A stretch of DNA of 64,000 bases from Lepas anatifera. Lineage: Eukaryota; Arthropoda; Thecostraca; Lepadidae. Where the stretch lies: positions 261,501-325,500 of the forward strand of contig JAOTON010000054.1 in the NCBI GenBank assembly GCA_034440635.1. Reading direction: 5' to 3'. Below are positions 33,606 through 45,139 of the stretch, piece after piece. Position numbers and translations under genes: made by a program. The notes beneath the pieces were generated by a model. It did no database searches and was not told where the DNA came from. It worked only from the letters and a program-made list of their open reading frames with translations. Each line of letters begins with the position of its first letter. Position 1 is the stretch's first letter.

Positions 33606-33984
33606 TTAAACCAGTATGCACCCGGTTGGTTCCACTACAGGACCCATTGGCGTATAACAGACGGCGCCCCAAACCTTATGTACCTTATCGAGCTATCCAG
33701 AAGACTGCCAAAGGAGGACCGTTCCATCGTCCAATCGGTACTACAAACGAAGGGAATACTGGGCTCATCCCGAAAACGTACTGCTTGCAATGCTAGCTGA
33801 TGACCGTCCAAAGGTCAGAGAAGAGGCAGTGTGCAAGATTGAGGAGACCCGCTCGAGGTGCTCTGAGTCTGGAGTGGTGCGAGAGTTTAGAGTACCAAAC
33901 ATTCACTTCCACGCAAAAGACTACGATCATCTGGTCGACTGGAAGAAGACGCCGCCGGCCCAGCCAGCAATTTGCACGGGCTGA
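33606..33984 (+). pseudogene. C-terminal part of the broken orphan protein
   Basis: The frame reads NQYAPGWFHYRTH, then LPKEDRSIVQSVLQ. After a one-base shift near 33758 it continues YWAHPENVLLAMLADDRP and REFRVPNIHFHAKDYDHL, ending at TGA 33982-33984. The motif series YAP-WF, VLQ, HPENVLLAML, R-F-VP is one I associate, from memory only, with uncharacterised multi-copy invertebrate proteins. Its function is unknown. Two frameshifts and a MITE make this copy dead. Confidence 0.5.
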
Positions 33985-34780
33985 GCTCTGGCTACGTCTG
34001 GCGGACCGCATTAGCCCATGCTGAGCCAGAATTACGGGGAAATAATCACGAAATCAATAGTTCCACTTTGTTTGGGCTAAGACGGACTTTACTACGGCAG
34101 TTATCAACCTCTGGCTAAGCCATGACTGACTTGGGCTAGCTCAGCCCAGAAAGTCTGGAAAACTTGGGCTTACCTTTGGCTAATTAGGGCTGATATTAGC
34201 TAGGGCTTATGCACGGGCCGATTTGGGCTAGCTCAGGATTGGTCTTGCCGTCCAATATTTCTTTGGCTGGAGGACCATCTGATCTGCACATGCGCGAGAA
34301 GAATACGTACACGCGCAAGAAAAAATGGCTGTAGATTTTCGCGTCATCTCTTCAGTTGTGTGAACCTGTCTCCAAAGTTTAAAGGCGAGCATTTAGACTT
34401 CGACCAAAATCGTTATAGTAATTTTTTTCCTGCTCTGCCAGATCTGGGAATGTTTTTGCATGTAATTTTGCATATACCTATTATATTCTTGGAATACTTT
34501 CGATGGAATCTGCTCCAACTGAATAGGCCGTTTTTCTTTACAGGTTCGCTCTAAGGATCCAGATCCGGCTGGAAACTCCTGAAGAGGTAAGCAATGCCGT
34601 TGATAATTGTTTTAATTGTTATAAGCTATGCTGCTAGTTAATGCTTAGACGATGTCCGAGAGGAGGCTCAACCCTCTAGCCCCAGCGAAAGATTATCATG
34701 AATCTGCCACTGATGCATACACACATAAACACATAAATAGCTGTCCAAACCGTAGAATACATTCGAATTAATGTTTTCAC
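33985..34780. other. No gene recognised; short GGGCTAGCTCAG-word repeat
   Basis: Words like TTGGGCTAGCTCAG recur loosely between 34060 and 34250. The rest is AT-rich. Confidence 0.35.
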
Positions 34781-34782
34781 AG

Positions 34783-34947
34783 GTTGAATATCTCGGTGGG
34801 TGGTGCGACCCGGCGGCCACCATCCAGCAGAACGTCCTCTATCTATACAAACAGCTCTTCGGGCCCGTACTGGCGAGCCGTCTCTCTTTAAAAGGCCGCA
34901 ACGGAAGGACAGCCTTGAAAGTTCCCGGCTCTTTGCCGTCATTCTCG
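34783..34947 (+). CDS. Candidate exon, possibly DUF4806-like
   Basis: The exon is preceded by TGTTTTCACAG and ends at a GTAGGT or GTAAAA donor. The frame reads VEYLGGWCDPAATIQQNV, LYKQLFGPVLASRLSLKG and RNGRTALK. The spacing 'GG....VLYLYKQLF...LAS..S.KG..GR.AL' resembles the DUF4806 domain found in many multi-copy invertebrate proteins of unknown function. That match is by eye. The partner exons are not identified, and it could be part of another repeat family. Confidence 0.3.
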
Positions 34948-35944
34948 GTAGGTAAAAGCGAGATTGAAACACTGCATGCATCATACAAAGCGATTACCTG
35001 CTACGTGCTTCAGATAAACACTGGAATTTTTAGAGACTAGACAGTATTTTCACATAGAAATCATTGATGTGAGCTTTGCATAATCGAAACCAGGAATGAT
35101 ATTGGCGTTGTGTCAAAATGAGCTCGACAAACTCGAGAAGTGTCGATAAACTCCATGTTATCAGAGCTGGCGTAATGAAAGTGACCAGCCACAAGTCGTA
35201 GATATATGGTTTAGCTGAGCCTTTTTCTTTTGTTTATTTATGTAATGAGCAATTAGTGCGGGTCATGTATCATTTATTTAATCATTTATTTGTAATTTGT
35301 GTAATCATCCGAAACAAGTTTATATTAGCTTCATTCCCATCATGGGGAGTGAAACTCAGATAAACTGGCAGCGAAACTAAGATCTGATCCGTTTGAATAG
35401 CTGGAGTCCTACAGGTAAAATGATTTTACACTACTGGCGTGGATGTCCCTTAAAGGCATCAATCAAAGTTTCCGGATGGCTAGCAATTGGTAAACCCAGG
35501 ACTTCCAACATGGGGGTTTCCACGCTAGCGGAAGGGGAAAGGGGACGAGTGCTTGGACCAGATGGGCGCCAATTTTTGACGGTGCAACTAATCAATTGGT
35601 AGAAGTATATCAGGTTGGATATCTTATCGCCATTGCGCCGCTACTCGAATTCTTGGAGGGGCTGCACTGCACGGCTGCATGGCCGTAGATTTTCTTGAAA
35701 ATTATTTTCAAAAACTTTCGATAAAGAGCAAAGCAAACTAATTGGTCTATAATTGGCTGCATCGGCTAAACATGCTAAAACCCTGTTGTGGGAATTTTGG
35801 TAATGAATGCGTTTCAAATGGAAATTTCACCAGCATGTTTACTGTCCAAGTGCATGGTAAAATGATTAAATTGTATGTATTTGTAGTCCTTCCCCGCAAT
35901 GATAACTATTTTTTAAAAATTATTTCATAGAATTTCAAACTATA
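34948..35944. other. No gene recognised
   Basis: AT-rich sequence without supported features. Confidence 0.3.
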
Positions 35945-36777
35945 TGATGAGTTGACTTATTTAGCTTAACTCACAGTTTCGGTTATTAACCATGATCACA
36001 GTGAGGTGTAACGAGTAATCATACGACATACAGTGGCCGATTTTGTATTTTAATTCTCATTCGTTTCGATACAGCGTGTATCGGTCGACATGTCTTTGGC
36101 TGAATTCAGCATTCCCCAGAATGATTGATGAGTGTTAATCTCGGGTTTTTCATCCCATATTTCCAAGGAATCGGATAATTTCTCCCATATGTCATTAAAT
36201 GTATTTCTTGATGCTGATGTTTTCTGGTTTGGGATGAGTGTTGTGGTGATGTGTTTTCCAATATTTGCCGCAGGCGGTCTTTTCTTTCTCATATCTTGCG
36301 TCGGCAAGGTGCTCATTCCTCATTACACCGATTGAGACCGCCTGCGGTATTCCAAGACCGCCTGCGGCAAATATTGGAACATACACCACCACAACACTCA
36401 TACCAAACCAGAAAACACCAGCATCAAGAAATACAATTAATGGCATATGTTGTCAGCGGTACAATGCTTGCAGAACCAGTCATTGATGACTCCCGAAGAG
36501 TGACATAGTCCCGTCATACCCGCCTTGCAGGAAGTGCAAGCGCGCCGGCCAGCAGAGCATGTGGGTGGTTTGAGTGCAGAACGAACCAGCTTTTGCTTGA
36601 CGGTATTCGGATTCGTCCAGGCAGCCCGTACACCCAGGCCGCTCTTCTTCAGGTTACTGTTGATGGTGTACGTCTGTCAGCCATATATGAAAGGCAGTTG
36701 TATTCTTTTAAAGCTTGTTTTTTCCCGATGTGCTCCTGGTCATGGTGCTGCTTTTGTTGGGGTTCGGTTCCTTGGTT
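35945..36777 (-). pseudogene. Penelope-like element, 3' part, left (inverted) copy
   Basis: On the minus strand the text gives IQLPFIYG, then KLVRSALKPPTCSAGRRACT, then CHSSGVI. After a disrupted stretch it gives EHLADARYEKEK and LEIWDEKPEINTH. This order (LPFI segment, LVR linker, Cys-rich GIY-YIG nuclease core, then KPEIN tail) is that of the C-terminal region of Penelope-like retroelements, in which GIY-YIG cuts target DNA. The nuclease core is broken by a local inverted duplication at 36196-36443. No reverse transcriptase is visible. Confidence 0.65.
36196..36443. repeat. Local inverted duplication inside the left Penelope-like copy
   Basis: The segment 36196-36285 (TTCTTGATGCTGATGTTTTC to CGCAGGCGGTCT) recurs as its complement at about 36348-36443. 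It replaces the YIG part of the nuclease core present in the right copy. Confidence 0.7.
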
Positions 36778-37019
36778 TAAAAGACGACAAGTACAGCACT
36801 AACCTTCATGCAAAACCGACGTCATCAGGAGTCCCTTTTCACTTTACTTCAGCCCAGCCGATGCAAACAAAAAAGGCAGTGCTGACCTAACAGTTCCAAC
36901 GTGCGACCCGCCTTTCAAGTGACGACAAAAGCAAAAACACGCAGTATTCAAAGACTAACCACGATCTTCAAAAGTAATGGATACCAATATTCGATGATAA
37001 CAGAGAGCTATTAGCAGCT

Positions 37020-37768
37020 CTGCTATCAACCGCAACCAGACACAACAGCAAGACCAAGGCCAAGAAAACATCATGAAAAAACAGCGTAAGAAGAATACGA
37101 CTGCCTTTCATAGATGACAGCCTGACGCACACCATCAACAGCATCCTGAAGAATGGCTGCCTGGACGAATCCAAATACTGTCAAGTGAGAGCTAGTTTGT
37201 TCTGCACTCAAACCAGCCAAATGTCCTGCTGGCCGGCGCGATTCCAATACCTGCAAGGCGGGTCAGACAGGACTATGTCACTCTTCCGGAGTCATCTATA
37301 AAATGTGCTCCAACCTTTGTACTGCTGACAACCTATACGTGGGAGAGGCGGGGAGAGAGCTCAGAATTCGGTATTATGAGCACCTTGCCGACGCAAGATA
37401 TGAGAGTTAAGAGACCGCCTGGGGCAAACATTGAAAGTACACCACCACAGCACTAATCCCAAGCCAAAAAACATCGGCATGAAGATCCTGAGAAATCAAA
37501 TACATGACGTCCGGAAGTGAAAGATCTACGAGTCCTTGGAAATACGGGATAAAAAATCGGGATTAACATTCAACAATAATCCTGGTGAATGCTGAATTGA
37601 ACCAAGGACATGCCGACCGCAAGACGCTCTGTAACGAAACGAATGACACGAGAAGTAGCAAAAATAAAAATCGTATTCTGTATGTCGTGTGATTACTCGT
37701 TGTTGCATGCCACTGTGATAATGGTTTATCAACGAAACTGTCAGGTCAAGTAAATAAGTGGACTCATT
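37020..37768 (+). pseudogene. Penelope-like element, 3' part, right copy with GIY-YIG core
   Basis: On the plus strand the text reads RRIRLPFIDDSLTHTINSIL, then, after shifts, CHSSGVIYKMCSNLCTADN, LYVGEAGRELRIRYYEHL and ADARYES, ending at a stop near 37409. VIYKM...LYVGEAGREL is a good GIY-YIG nuclease core with the conserved Arg. The copy is an inverted repeat of 35945-36777, about 750-830 bp per arm, with the coding directions pointing outward. Frameshifts make it dead. Confidence 0.65.
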
Positions 37769-38330
37769 CAATGATTTGTAATTCTAGAAATGATAAAAAA
37801 TATTTACCATTGAGACAAAGAGCCATAAGTAGGTACAAACAATTTAAAATCAATGTCGCAACTGCAGGAATCCTTCCGCCATATTTCCACTTTAGTATTT
37901 CCTAATGTAGCTATTCACGTTGCCTGCATATTTCTATCAAGTTGTGAGGTACAGAGAGAAAATAAAAATAGGTTGAATATGTGCAGACCTGTTATATCTA
38001 AAATATTATAATGATATTCTGATGGGAGCGGTAATTGCGATTAAAAAAAGATATGATGCTCATGCTTAGACAGTCAATAAATTTTAATTTCAGCTGCTGC
38101 TTTAGGACACGTCCAGCTATTAAAAATACATTTTGGCGCATCAGTACCCCGTGAAGAGTTCTAATACATACTTATAGATACGTATCAAAATACCTTATGA
38201 CCGCAGGAGCTTGTGGACCTTCATGACAAGACTGTTTAAAACAGTGGAGGAGGTAGCCGGAACACATCAAGAGAATCTCCGCCTCTCAAAGCATCGCCAT
38301 CAACAGGATAGCACGCAACGCAGAAGGCAG
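37769..38330. other. No gene recognised
   Basis: AT-rich sequence, no supported feature. Confidence 0.3.
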
Positions 38331-38455
38331 GTCATCTGTTCCCCGTGAGCAGCGACCGGGTGTTGCAGGATTCCTGGTTTCCGGCAAGCACTATGAAGGA
38401 GTTCCGCCTGCCTGGTGAGCGCCTCTCCACCGACGGCACCTTCATGTCATCATTG
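38331..38455 (+). CDS. Candidate internal exon of unknown protein
   Basis: An acceptor-like GAAGGCAG precedes a frame reading HLFPVSSDRVLQDSWFPAST and KEFRLPGERLSTDG, closing at a strong donor, TTG/GTAAGTGTG. Codon use looks coding and differs from the AT-rich flanks. I recognise no domain. It could belong with the exon at 34783-34947, 3.4 kb upstream on the same strand. Confidence 0.25.
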
Positions 38456-39565
38456 GTAAGTGTGTGAGGACATTTCCAGCTGCGATCCTAATGGTTAGTC
38501 TGTTTAATGGTCGGGTTTTATCCGCAGTTAGTATTTTTCTCTTGTTCGATCTTTCATTGTTTTATCAGATTGCTTTGTTTTTGTTGGTTGTGCCTGCATA
38601 GCTACTTTGCAGAGTGTTTCAGAATGAATGTTCTTAAGTGATACACTGGAAAAAATGAACACAAGGAGGATGTGTTTTCCGTTGAGCAGTTTTATGAAGT
38701 ATATACTCAACACAGGTTTGAGTTGTAGATTTAATGGAACTACAACATGGCTGTGCTCTTCAAGAATGGTACCAAATTAAAATACCGGTCAGATGTGTAA
38801 AGTCTCAACCAACATAGCAATATGGTGTCAGATATCTGAATTCTGTTTGTTGATGGTGCACATGTATATTTTGAAAATTGGACAAGCTTGCTTAGCCATT
38901 GGTATTGAACTTAAGTTTGAAAGTAAATATCACCTGGTAAAATGGTAATGACAACTTTTTTACCCTAAAACTGACACAAAATTGCCATTTTATCTTCTGA
39001 CATCTTCACTGGAAACAAGTGTGAGACGGAAATACTGACACACGCGGGGAGTTTAAACGTGTTGCATTGACACTCCTACGTACTTCTTTCCAAAGTTTAA
39101 TGCTAGGATATGTGTAAGAGATGTGTGCTACACAACATGAATGTTCATCAAATAATGCGTAAGTAAAGTAAAGTAAAGTGCAGCAAGATATTTTGAATTT
39201 TTTCGACTATGTCACACATTATTGTTATCGTTACCATTATTGTCTCGCATTACCGTCTCTGGCTATCAGTGTCACCCCCGGCTCGTCACTGTCACTGCCG
39301 GTTTATCACTTCTACGTTGATTCGGACCGCTCCTGGCTCAGGACTACCGCACCTGTCGTGAAGTTTAAAGTTTTATTCGAAAGAGATCCACATACATGAC
39401 AGGGCTTTTCACTCATCTATGAATATTGCAGGAGACACATTGACTTTGAAACGTTGCATTTGGTGAGCCCAATTTTTTATTGAGTTTAAATTTTTTCTAA
39501 CAAAATGCACAGATACAGGGTGAGGTAGCAAGGGGCGTGCCCCAGAGGCATTAAAAAACCATGTC
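38456..39565. other. No gene recognised
   Basis: AT-rich sequence, intron-like if the exon before it is real. A short AAAGT microsatellite lies at 39163-39180. Confidence 0.3.
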
Positions 39566-39569
39566 TTAA

Positions 39570-40586
39570 CCCTCGCCCCACCGGGGCCATCGATGGCCCC
39601 CTAAGGTTTTTTCGAGATAGCAGAAAAACGACGTAACGCAGCACCGCGTTTGAGGGCTCTATCTCTCACCGCATCATTTTCCCACCATCCCTTAAAAATT
39701 TTTCTCCGGGTCACTAAAGGTCAGGTCACCAGGCGAGGTCAACCAAGGTCACCTCACTTCAACTTTGAAGCTCTATAAAAGCTACATTTCTTAGTCGATC
39801 AATTTGAAACTTGCTACACTTCATGACCCTTCCAGGGTCTACAAGGTGTATATCCGGGATTTTTCGATTTGGTGACCTGAGGTCAGGTCACGAGGCGACC
39901 TCTCCCATTGGAAAAGCATGGGGAAAAGCTGTCTTATGATCTAAAAGCCGCAAAAATGATTGCAGATACTCAGACTGCTCAGAACAGCGTTTTCGGACAC
40001 CCTTTCACGGATCCCATGCTTCATATTTGCTCTTTGACTTTTCCAAGGTCATCCAAGGTCACCAGGGGTCAAAAACAGTATTTTGACAATAACTTTTTGC
40101 CTAATTAAGATAGAGCGCTGAAACAAACACCATCGTGTTTGCCTTGTCACTGGCTTTCATTTGATATACGGCAAGGTTACTTTCTGACCTTTCGTGACCT
40201 CATCACATTAGGTCACGAGGTGACCTCTGGAGGTCAAACCACTGGCGGAAGGTCTTTACGTTCCGCATAGCGGAAAAGGGACTGCCACTTTCCTATCAAA
40301 TGTACTTAACCAGATCTCAATAGATCTAATGGCATTGGAGTTATGCCCAGTTTTCTTAAGCATTGCATATTTGAGTGAAAATATCCTATCGTGACCTTTC
40401 TTGACCTCTGGAGGTCAAACCATTGACCTGAGCGTTTAAACATGCGAAGTAATTTCTTACTGAATTCACGCGAGCTTTCTAATGCACTTTGCAGATTTGC
40501 GCTAACCCCCATATTCTCGGAGTTAGAGGGGGCATCGATGGCCCCCGTGGGGCGAAGGTGGCGCCTGACCCCCGGTGGGGCGCGGG
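39570..40586 (+). mobile_element. TTAA-type family C element, full length
   Basis: TTAA at 39566-39569 is followed by CCCTCGCCCCACCGGGG. The right end is the complement of CCCGCGCCCCACCGGGGG. The right flank reads TTTC instead of TTAA, so the site is probably mutated. The 1017-bp body is rich in AGGTCA half-sites and has no coding capacity. A GGCATCGATGGCCCCC palindromic word lies just inside both ends. Confidence 0.7.
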
Positions 40587-42490
40587 TTTCGTATTTTTTC
40601 AAGAATCTTTGAAATGATTGTTCGGGATCCACTCATGGCCTCCCAGTGAACGAATGCCGCATACAGAATGCTAATATTTAACAATTAATTATCTTTAAGC
40701 TATTTATTGGTTCTCCTATATACGGGGATCAAAACCTCCTTTCTTGCTATTCCCGGCTGGGATTTGAAACTGGGTTAGTGGCGTGAGAGCCGAGTGCCCT
40801 ACAGCGCCTCTGCGTCCATACACTGAGCTTGTAGTCGCCGCCACGCGGTATGAAGAAACGGAGCTCAACACCTCTGTTTATTGCTCGGCGGCCGGTCGAG
40901 CTCAACATGGTCGAGGTTGACAGAGGTCGACAGAGGTTGATGAGGTTGATGAGGTTGATGAGGGTGAACTGACGAAAACAAATTCTGTTAGAAACCTGAT
41001 AAGTTCAATCCAGTCCACAGGAAACATGCTGCAAACCCAAGCGTTTCCCTAAGTTAATACACTGATAACAGTCCAAGCCAAAAATATGTCGGTAACGACC
41101 GTAAATAATATCGGAGAACGATCATGACATGAACTGTGCTGAAAAACAGCCGAGAGAAAAATGTAGAGATAAACGACCAGTATTACTAATAAACAGGTAT
41201 CTGGCAACCTGCCAACTCACTTCAATTACGGTTAATCAAGCAGGTTTAAGCAAAACTACCGGCTATCACATGAAACTCCCAGCGGAAGAACCATACAATC
41301 GTCGAACAATAAATAAGTACAATTTATCCGTGAATAAACTGCAGGCTACTTTATACCAAGTTCACTATTCAATGATACGATTTCACACGTTGATGCCTAA
41401 TGAGGTTTCGTACCTACTCGATGCCTTCCATTCACATCCGCGGCGACTTCAGGACTCAGACAGGACAGCTGCACGGCCAAGATGGCTAGCTCAGCGCCGA
41501 ACCGCGCTCACTCCACGGCGCATCGCTGCGCGCACCACCTCATCTAGGGCACCTACTGAAGTTCAGAATTATATCACCACTTTGCCTACTTTAAGTCATC
41601 AATAGACCGTTATTCAAGATGCAAACATATTAAGGCCATTTCAGCAACAAACAGACGCGAATAGAGTCGATCCGATCCCGAAACTGACAGAGACTTACCC
41701 AGCGAGAGACGCACGTCTGCTCCGCACGAGATCAGGCTACCGAAAGAACCGCTGCTCAAAACAATGGTCCGAAGTCGGCACTATTTCACGCTCCAACCCA
41801 TAATACAACGCATCATCCTCACTTCATGAACTTCAGCGGCCTACACCTGTTGTAAGCGATAAATCATATAGAAAACTATTTAAGACCTGAAATCACCGGT
41901 TGTTCACAAAGATTTACATCGCAGTTTGGAACTACTTTCTTTCACATGGATATACAACGAACCTTCACTGATCACGTGACTTCACTGATCCGCCCCCGCA
42001 CCGACGGACTGCCAGATAGGCTAAACGCACCAAAACAATCCTATACCAGATTGGCTCACTAGAGAAAATTGCGGTTAAATTCAAGAGGTCTCCAAAAAAT
42101 ACAGCGCTAACCTCCATGAAAACTCCAACGACCGCCGCCGTACAACAGCTGATAGCAAAGCCACGGGGGAGGGCAGCGCTGGAGTCGGCCAACCAAACCC
42201 CTCCACCGAGCCGCCCAGACCACGGACCCAGCCCAGAATGAGCGGCAGTGGGTGCCCCACACCCCCCTGCACGCTCCTGCAGACAACGCCTGAATCGGCG
42301 CCTACAGAGCTGATTTTTGTTTTGTTCCGTCAACCCGATGCTCTCAATTTAATCAAAACTATGCTAACAAATTTTCGCTCGTACATTCGTAAAACAGTCC
42401 ATTTTCACAGGATCTGTAAAGCAGAAGCCCGGCCTCAGGAGCACCGAGGGAGTTGTCGACAAGTTGGTAACCGTCTGGCTCACTAACTAC
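40587..42490. other. No gene recognised; tRNA-like and GAGGTTGAT repeat traces
   Basis: The minus strand at about 40740-40815 has a tRNA-like arrangement with a degenerate B box (AGTTTCAAATCCCAGC), probably a SINE trace. GAGGTTGAT is tandemly repeated at 40918-40970. A plus-strand frame of 158 codons (41129-41605) is open but has no recognised domain. Confidence 0.3.
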
Positions 42491-42494
42491 CGCG

Positions 42495-42720
42495 ACCAAG
42501 ACGGTTAGCGCAACAACCGCAGCCACGGTGGAAGCAGCGACAACGGCGGCCGGCGCCAAAGAATCGACGGTGGTGCCACCAGTGACCGGGATCGGAGTAC
42601 CGACGGTGGCGCCACCAGTGATCGCAGTGGTAGCTTCGATGGTAATGCCACCAGCGACCACAGTGGCAGCATCGATAGTGACGCCATCAGTGGTTACAGT
42701 CGGGCTATTGCCTGCTCTGT
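42495..42720. repeat. Short ~30-bp tandem repeat (ACGGTGGCGCCACCAGTGAC)
   Basis: Six or seven degenerate units of about 30 bases, open in both directions because the unit length is a multiple of three. The translation is Ala/Thr/Val/Gly-rich low complexity, so a real protein is doubtful. Confidence 0.6.
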
Positions 42721-43515
42721 ATCTCAATCCAGTGGGGAGAACACGTATAATTGTGGAGATGCAGAATCCCGGATTGCTGGGAGGTCAGGACCCCTGAAGT
42801 TTTGGTCTTACACTTACTTTGTATTTGAATTGCATCGCAGTGCCAGCGTTAACCCATCCAGAACCCACCTGAATCAAGAAGGGATCACCAGCTTTGCCTC
42901 CATAAACTATGCAGCGTAAATTTTGTGTTTTTATCCCCCTCTCTTCCCAGGCTCTTTGTCACCCATCGGTCATATGTTAAGCTTGATGACATTGTGTGTG
43001 GATCCCACCGTCCTTTGTGTCACTTAATTTATAGATAGCCCTTTTATCCTTCATCCAAGAGGAATTTTGATACTTTCATGCAGCACCGGTTGTTCTCTGT
43101 TTTGAGCTATCCATGTTTTATTGTGTGATAGTTTTACTTGTTGGCATCTTTGTGCATGTTTGCTTAGAACGTTGATGTTTGGAAGTGCCTAGGAGATAAA
43201 AGTATAGAAAGCTCTGAAATAAATGCTTAGCAGTATTTTTACTGTTTTAGTTGCTATAAGTGAGGGTAAAAATAACAAAATGGAAAAATGTTTGAATTTT
43301 GTCGCGTATCTCCCTTTAACGACTTGCCACTGAATGTAATGAGCTGGAACGTTCACAAAATGTGTGCAGGGCAAAACCACTGATCCATGAGTTGTACATG
43401 ATCTAAATATTGGTCAAATGTAGTTAGGGTGCATTTAGCTTTTGTCGTGAAACTCTGATTTAAGGTGTTCATGCGACATGTTTGCCTTTTTGGTGCATCT
43501 AAGTATGGGGCTTCA
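42721..43515. other. No gene recognised
   Basis: AT-rich sequence, no supported feature. Confidence 0.3.
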
Positions 43516-43950
43516 TAATGGGAGAGGAATCATGACGGAATTCATATGGGAAGCATATGGGATGCATATGTACAAACCCACATCAGCACCACCCGGAAAC
43601 CAAATGACATGCATATGTACGGATCTACATCGATACCACATGGAAACCATATTGCCAGCATTTGGGAGGAGGGGTTCACACAGATACCACCTAGAAACCA
43701 TATGGAAAGTATCTGTATTGGCCCGCATCGGCACCACATAGAAACCATATACTCTCTACCGCTGTGAACCCACCTGCATACCATCAGGAGCCCATTTCAT
43801 TCCCATCTTCCAAGGCCCTTATGGAACCCATCTGGAACCCGCGGCCACTTCCATATGATCCCCACATGGTCGACCCATGTAGGGCCCACATAGAACAAGT
43901 GGGCAGCCCACCCGCACTACGCATATTTCCCACATGGGCATGTTTGCTGG
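43516..43950. repeat. CATATGG-word minisatellite
   Basis: Units of about 20-25 bases (ACCACATGGAAACCATATGG, CATATGGGAAGCATATGGGA). The right edge, ATGTTTGCTGGGTAATTAGAC, is shared with the array ending at 13680. Confidence 0.65.
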
Positions 43951-44520
43951 GTAATTAGACAATTGTGATTACTTATTTAATTCGCCGGAAAGTCTTATCT
44001 ATTGAATCGTCTAACGTGACATAGGCGGGTCTAGGATTTTCGATTGCGTGAAAAAAGGAGCGTTTAAGCTGAGGCGCCATCGGAACCATGAGTAGGTAAG
44101 CCTTTTTGTACGGAAAAACCTATTGTGAGGGCGCGGTACCTGCATACTGAGGGGATGGGAGTGGGAAGGGCAGTTTATAGGTGGCGCCATCCACATTTCA
44201 GGGGGCCCGTGACCATTTCAGATGGAGGCGAGAGTTTATGGGAGTGTGGCGGGAGGGGGTGTCAAGTGGCCCCTTGCCTCCTGGATCTGTCTGTGTATCG
44301 AGGTTTTTAGCAGCGTAAGGACCCGGCTCCCTGGGAACTCCCAGGAAAAAAAGCTAGCTTTTTTGTTTTCTCGGCGGCTGCTGGAGTTCCTATTTGGTAG
44401 ACGTTATCTGTCGCACAGAATATTTGCACTAGCCAAGTTCTGTCGCAATCCCTGCTTCGCGAATTGGCGGGTTTTTCCACCCCTGATCTCAAAGTTCAAA
44501 CTGTGCAGTTTTGAAGCCTG
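43951..44520. other. No gene recognised; fragment of a CATAGGCGG-ended repeat
   Basis: CATAGGCGGGTCTAGGATTT at 44022 and ATTTCAGGGGGCCCG at 44196 match the family at 57905. The partner end and duplication are not evident. Confidence 0.4.
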
Positions 44521-44535
44521 AGCTAGTTCAGGCCA

Positions 44536-44716
44536 TCACTCGCTGTCGCTGGCTCGCTTGACATGGAACATGTAGAAGCAGTCCTTGCTTTCGTACATGC
44601 ACAACGCAACCTTGCATACGCTGCAACTCCATCTTGAGCGATCTACTGCGCCTTTGACTGAGCAGTGCTTACACGTCTGCCTCTGACTGGAGAACACAGG
44701 CAGTTGGTGTTTCGAT
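44536..44716 (-). pseudogene. piggyBac transposase C-terminal zinc-finger segment (after H3)
   Basis: The minus-strand frame reads HQLPVFSSQRQTCKHCSVKG, RSRWSCSVCKVALC and KDCFYMFHVK, ending at TGA 44536-44538. The cysteine pattern C-x2-C, C-x2-C, C, C, H after an LPV segment is the C-terminal Cys-rich domain of piggyBac-family transposases, which binds the element ends. It is the downstream continuation of 51823-52054, in frame across the predicted H3 empty site. Confidence 0.7.
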
Positions 44717-45018
44717 CAGGGGCGCAACTTTATGTTTTCGATTGGGGGGCACCCGGCTCGAAAGGGGGCCCGTACATGATGGGGGGCCCGTACATGATGG
44801 GGGCCCGTATTTTTTAATGAAAATGTGACCGAAAAAACGTATTTTCGACCGTTTGTTGTCGAAAACTGACTGCAAAGGTTAAATAACAATTTTTAGCGCA
44901 CTATTTGTCACTGTTCCTGATTTGCACTATTTAGCCCAAAAAGTAGTCAGAAGACCCAATCTTTTGAACGAGCTGCCAAACTATGTAAGGATATTGGACA
45001 AGTAGGTGTCTACTTACC

Positions 45019-45135
45019 CTCTTTGTCGTCCACGCGGATGCTCTCCTCCGGAGGTACAACGGGATCAGCCCCGGACGACGCAGGAGGGATGGATGCTGGA
45101 GGGTCTTTTAGCGAACGGGATCCGGCTGAAGGCCT
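45019..45135 (-). CDS. Weak candidate exon inside H3
   Basis: On the minus strand a frame reads LKDPPASIPPASSGADPVVP and EESIRVDDKEG, closing at GTAAGTAG. A TTCCTCGGCCAG acceptor lies upstream. The proline/acidic composition is not diagnostic. It could be a captured host exon or chance. Confidence 0.15.
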
Positions 45136-45139
45136 GGCC

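Noticed and set aside
41129..41605. 158-codon plus-strand open frame
   Set aside because: No domain, unremarkable composition, no supporting splice or promoter signals. Length alone is not evidence here.
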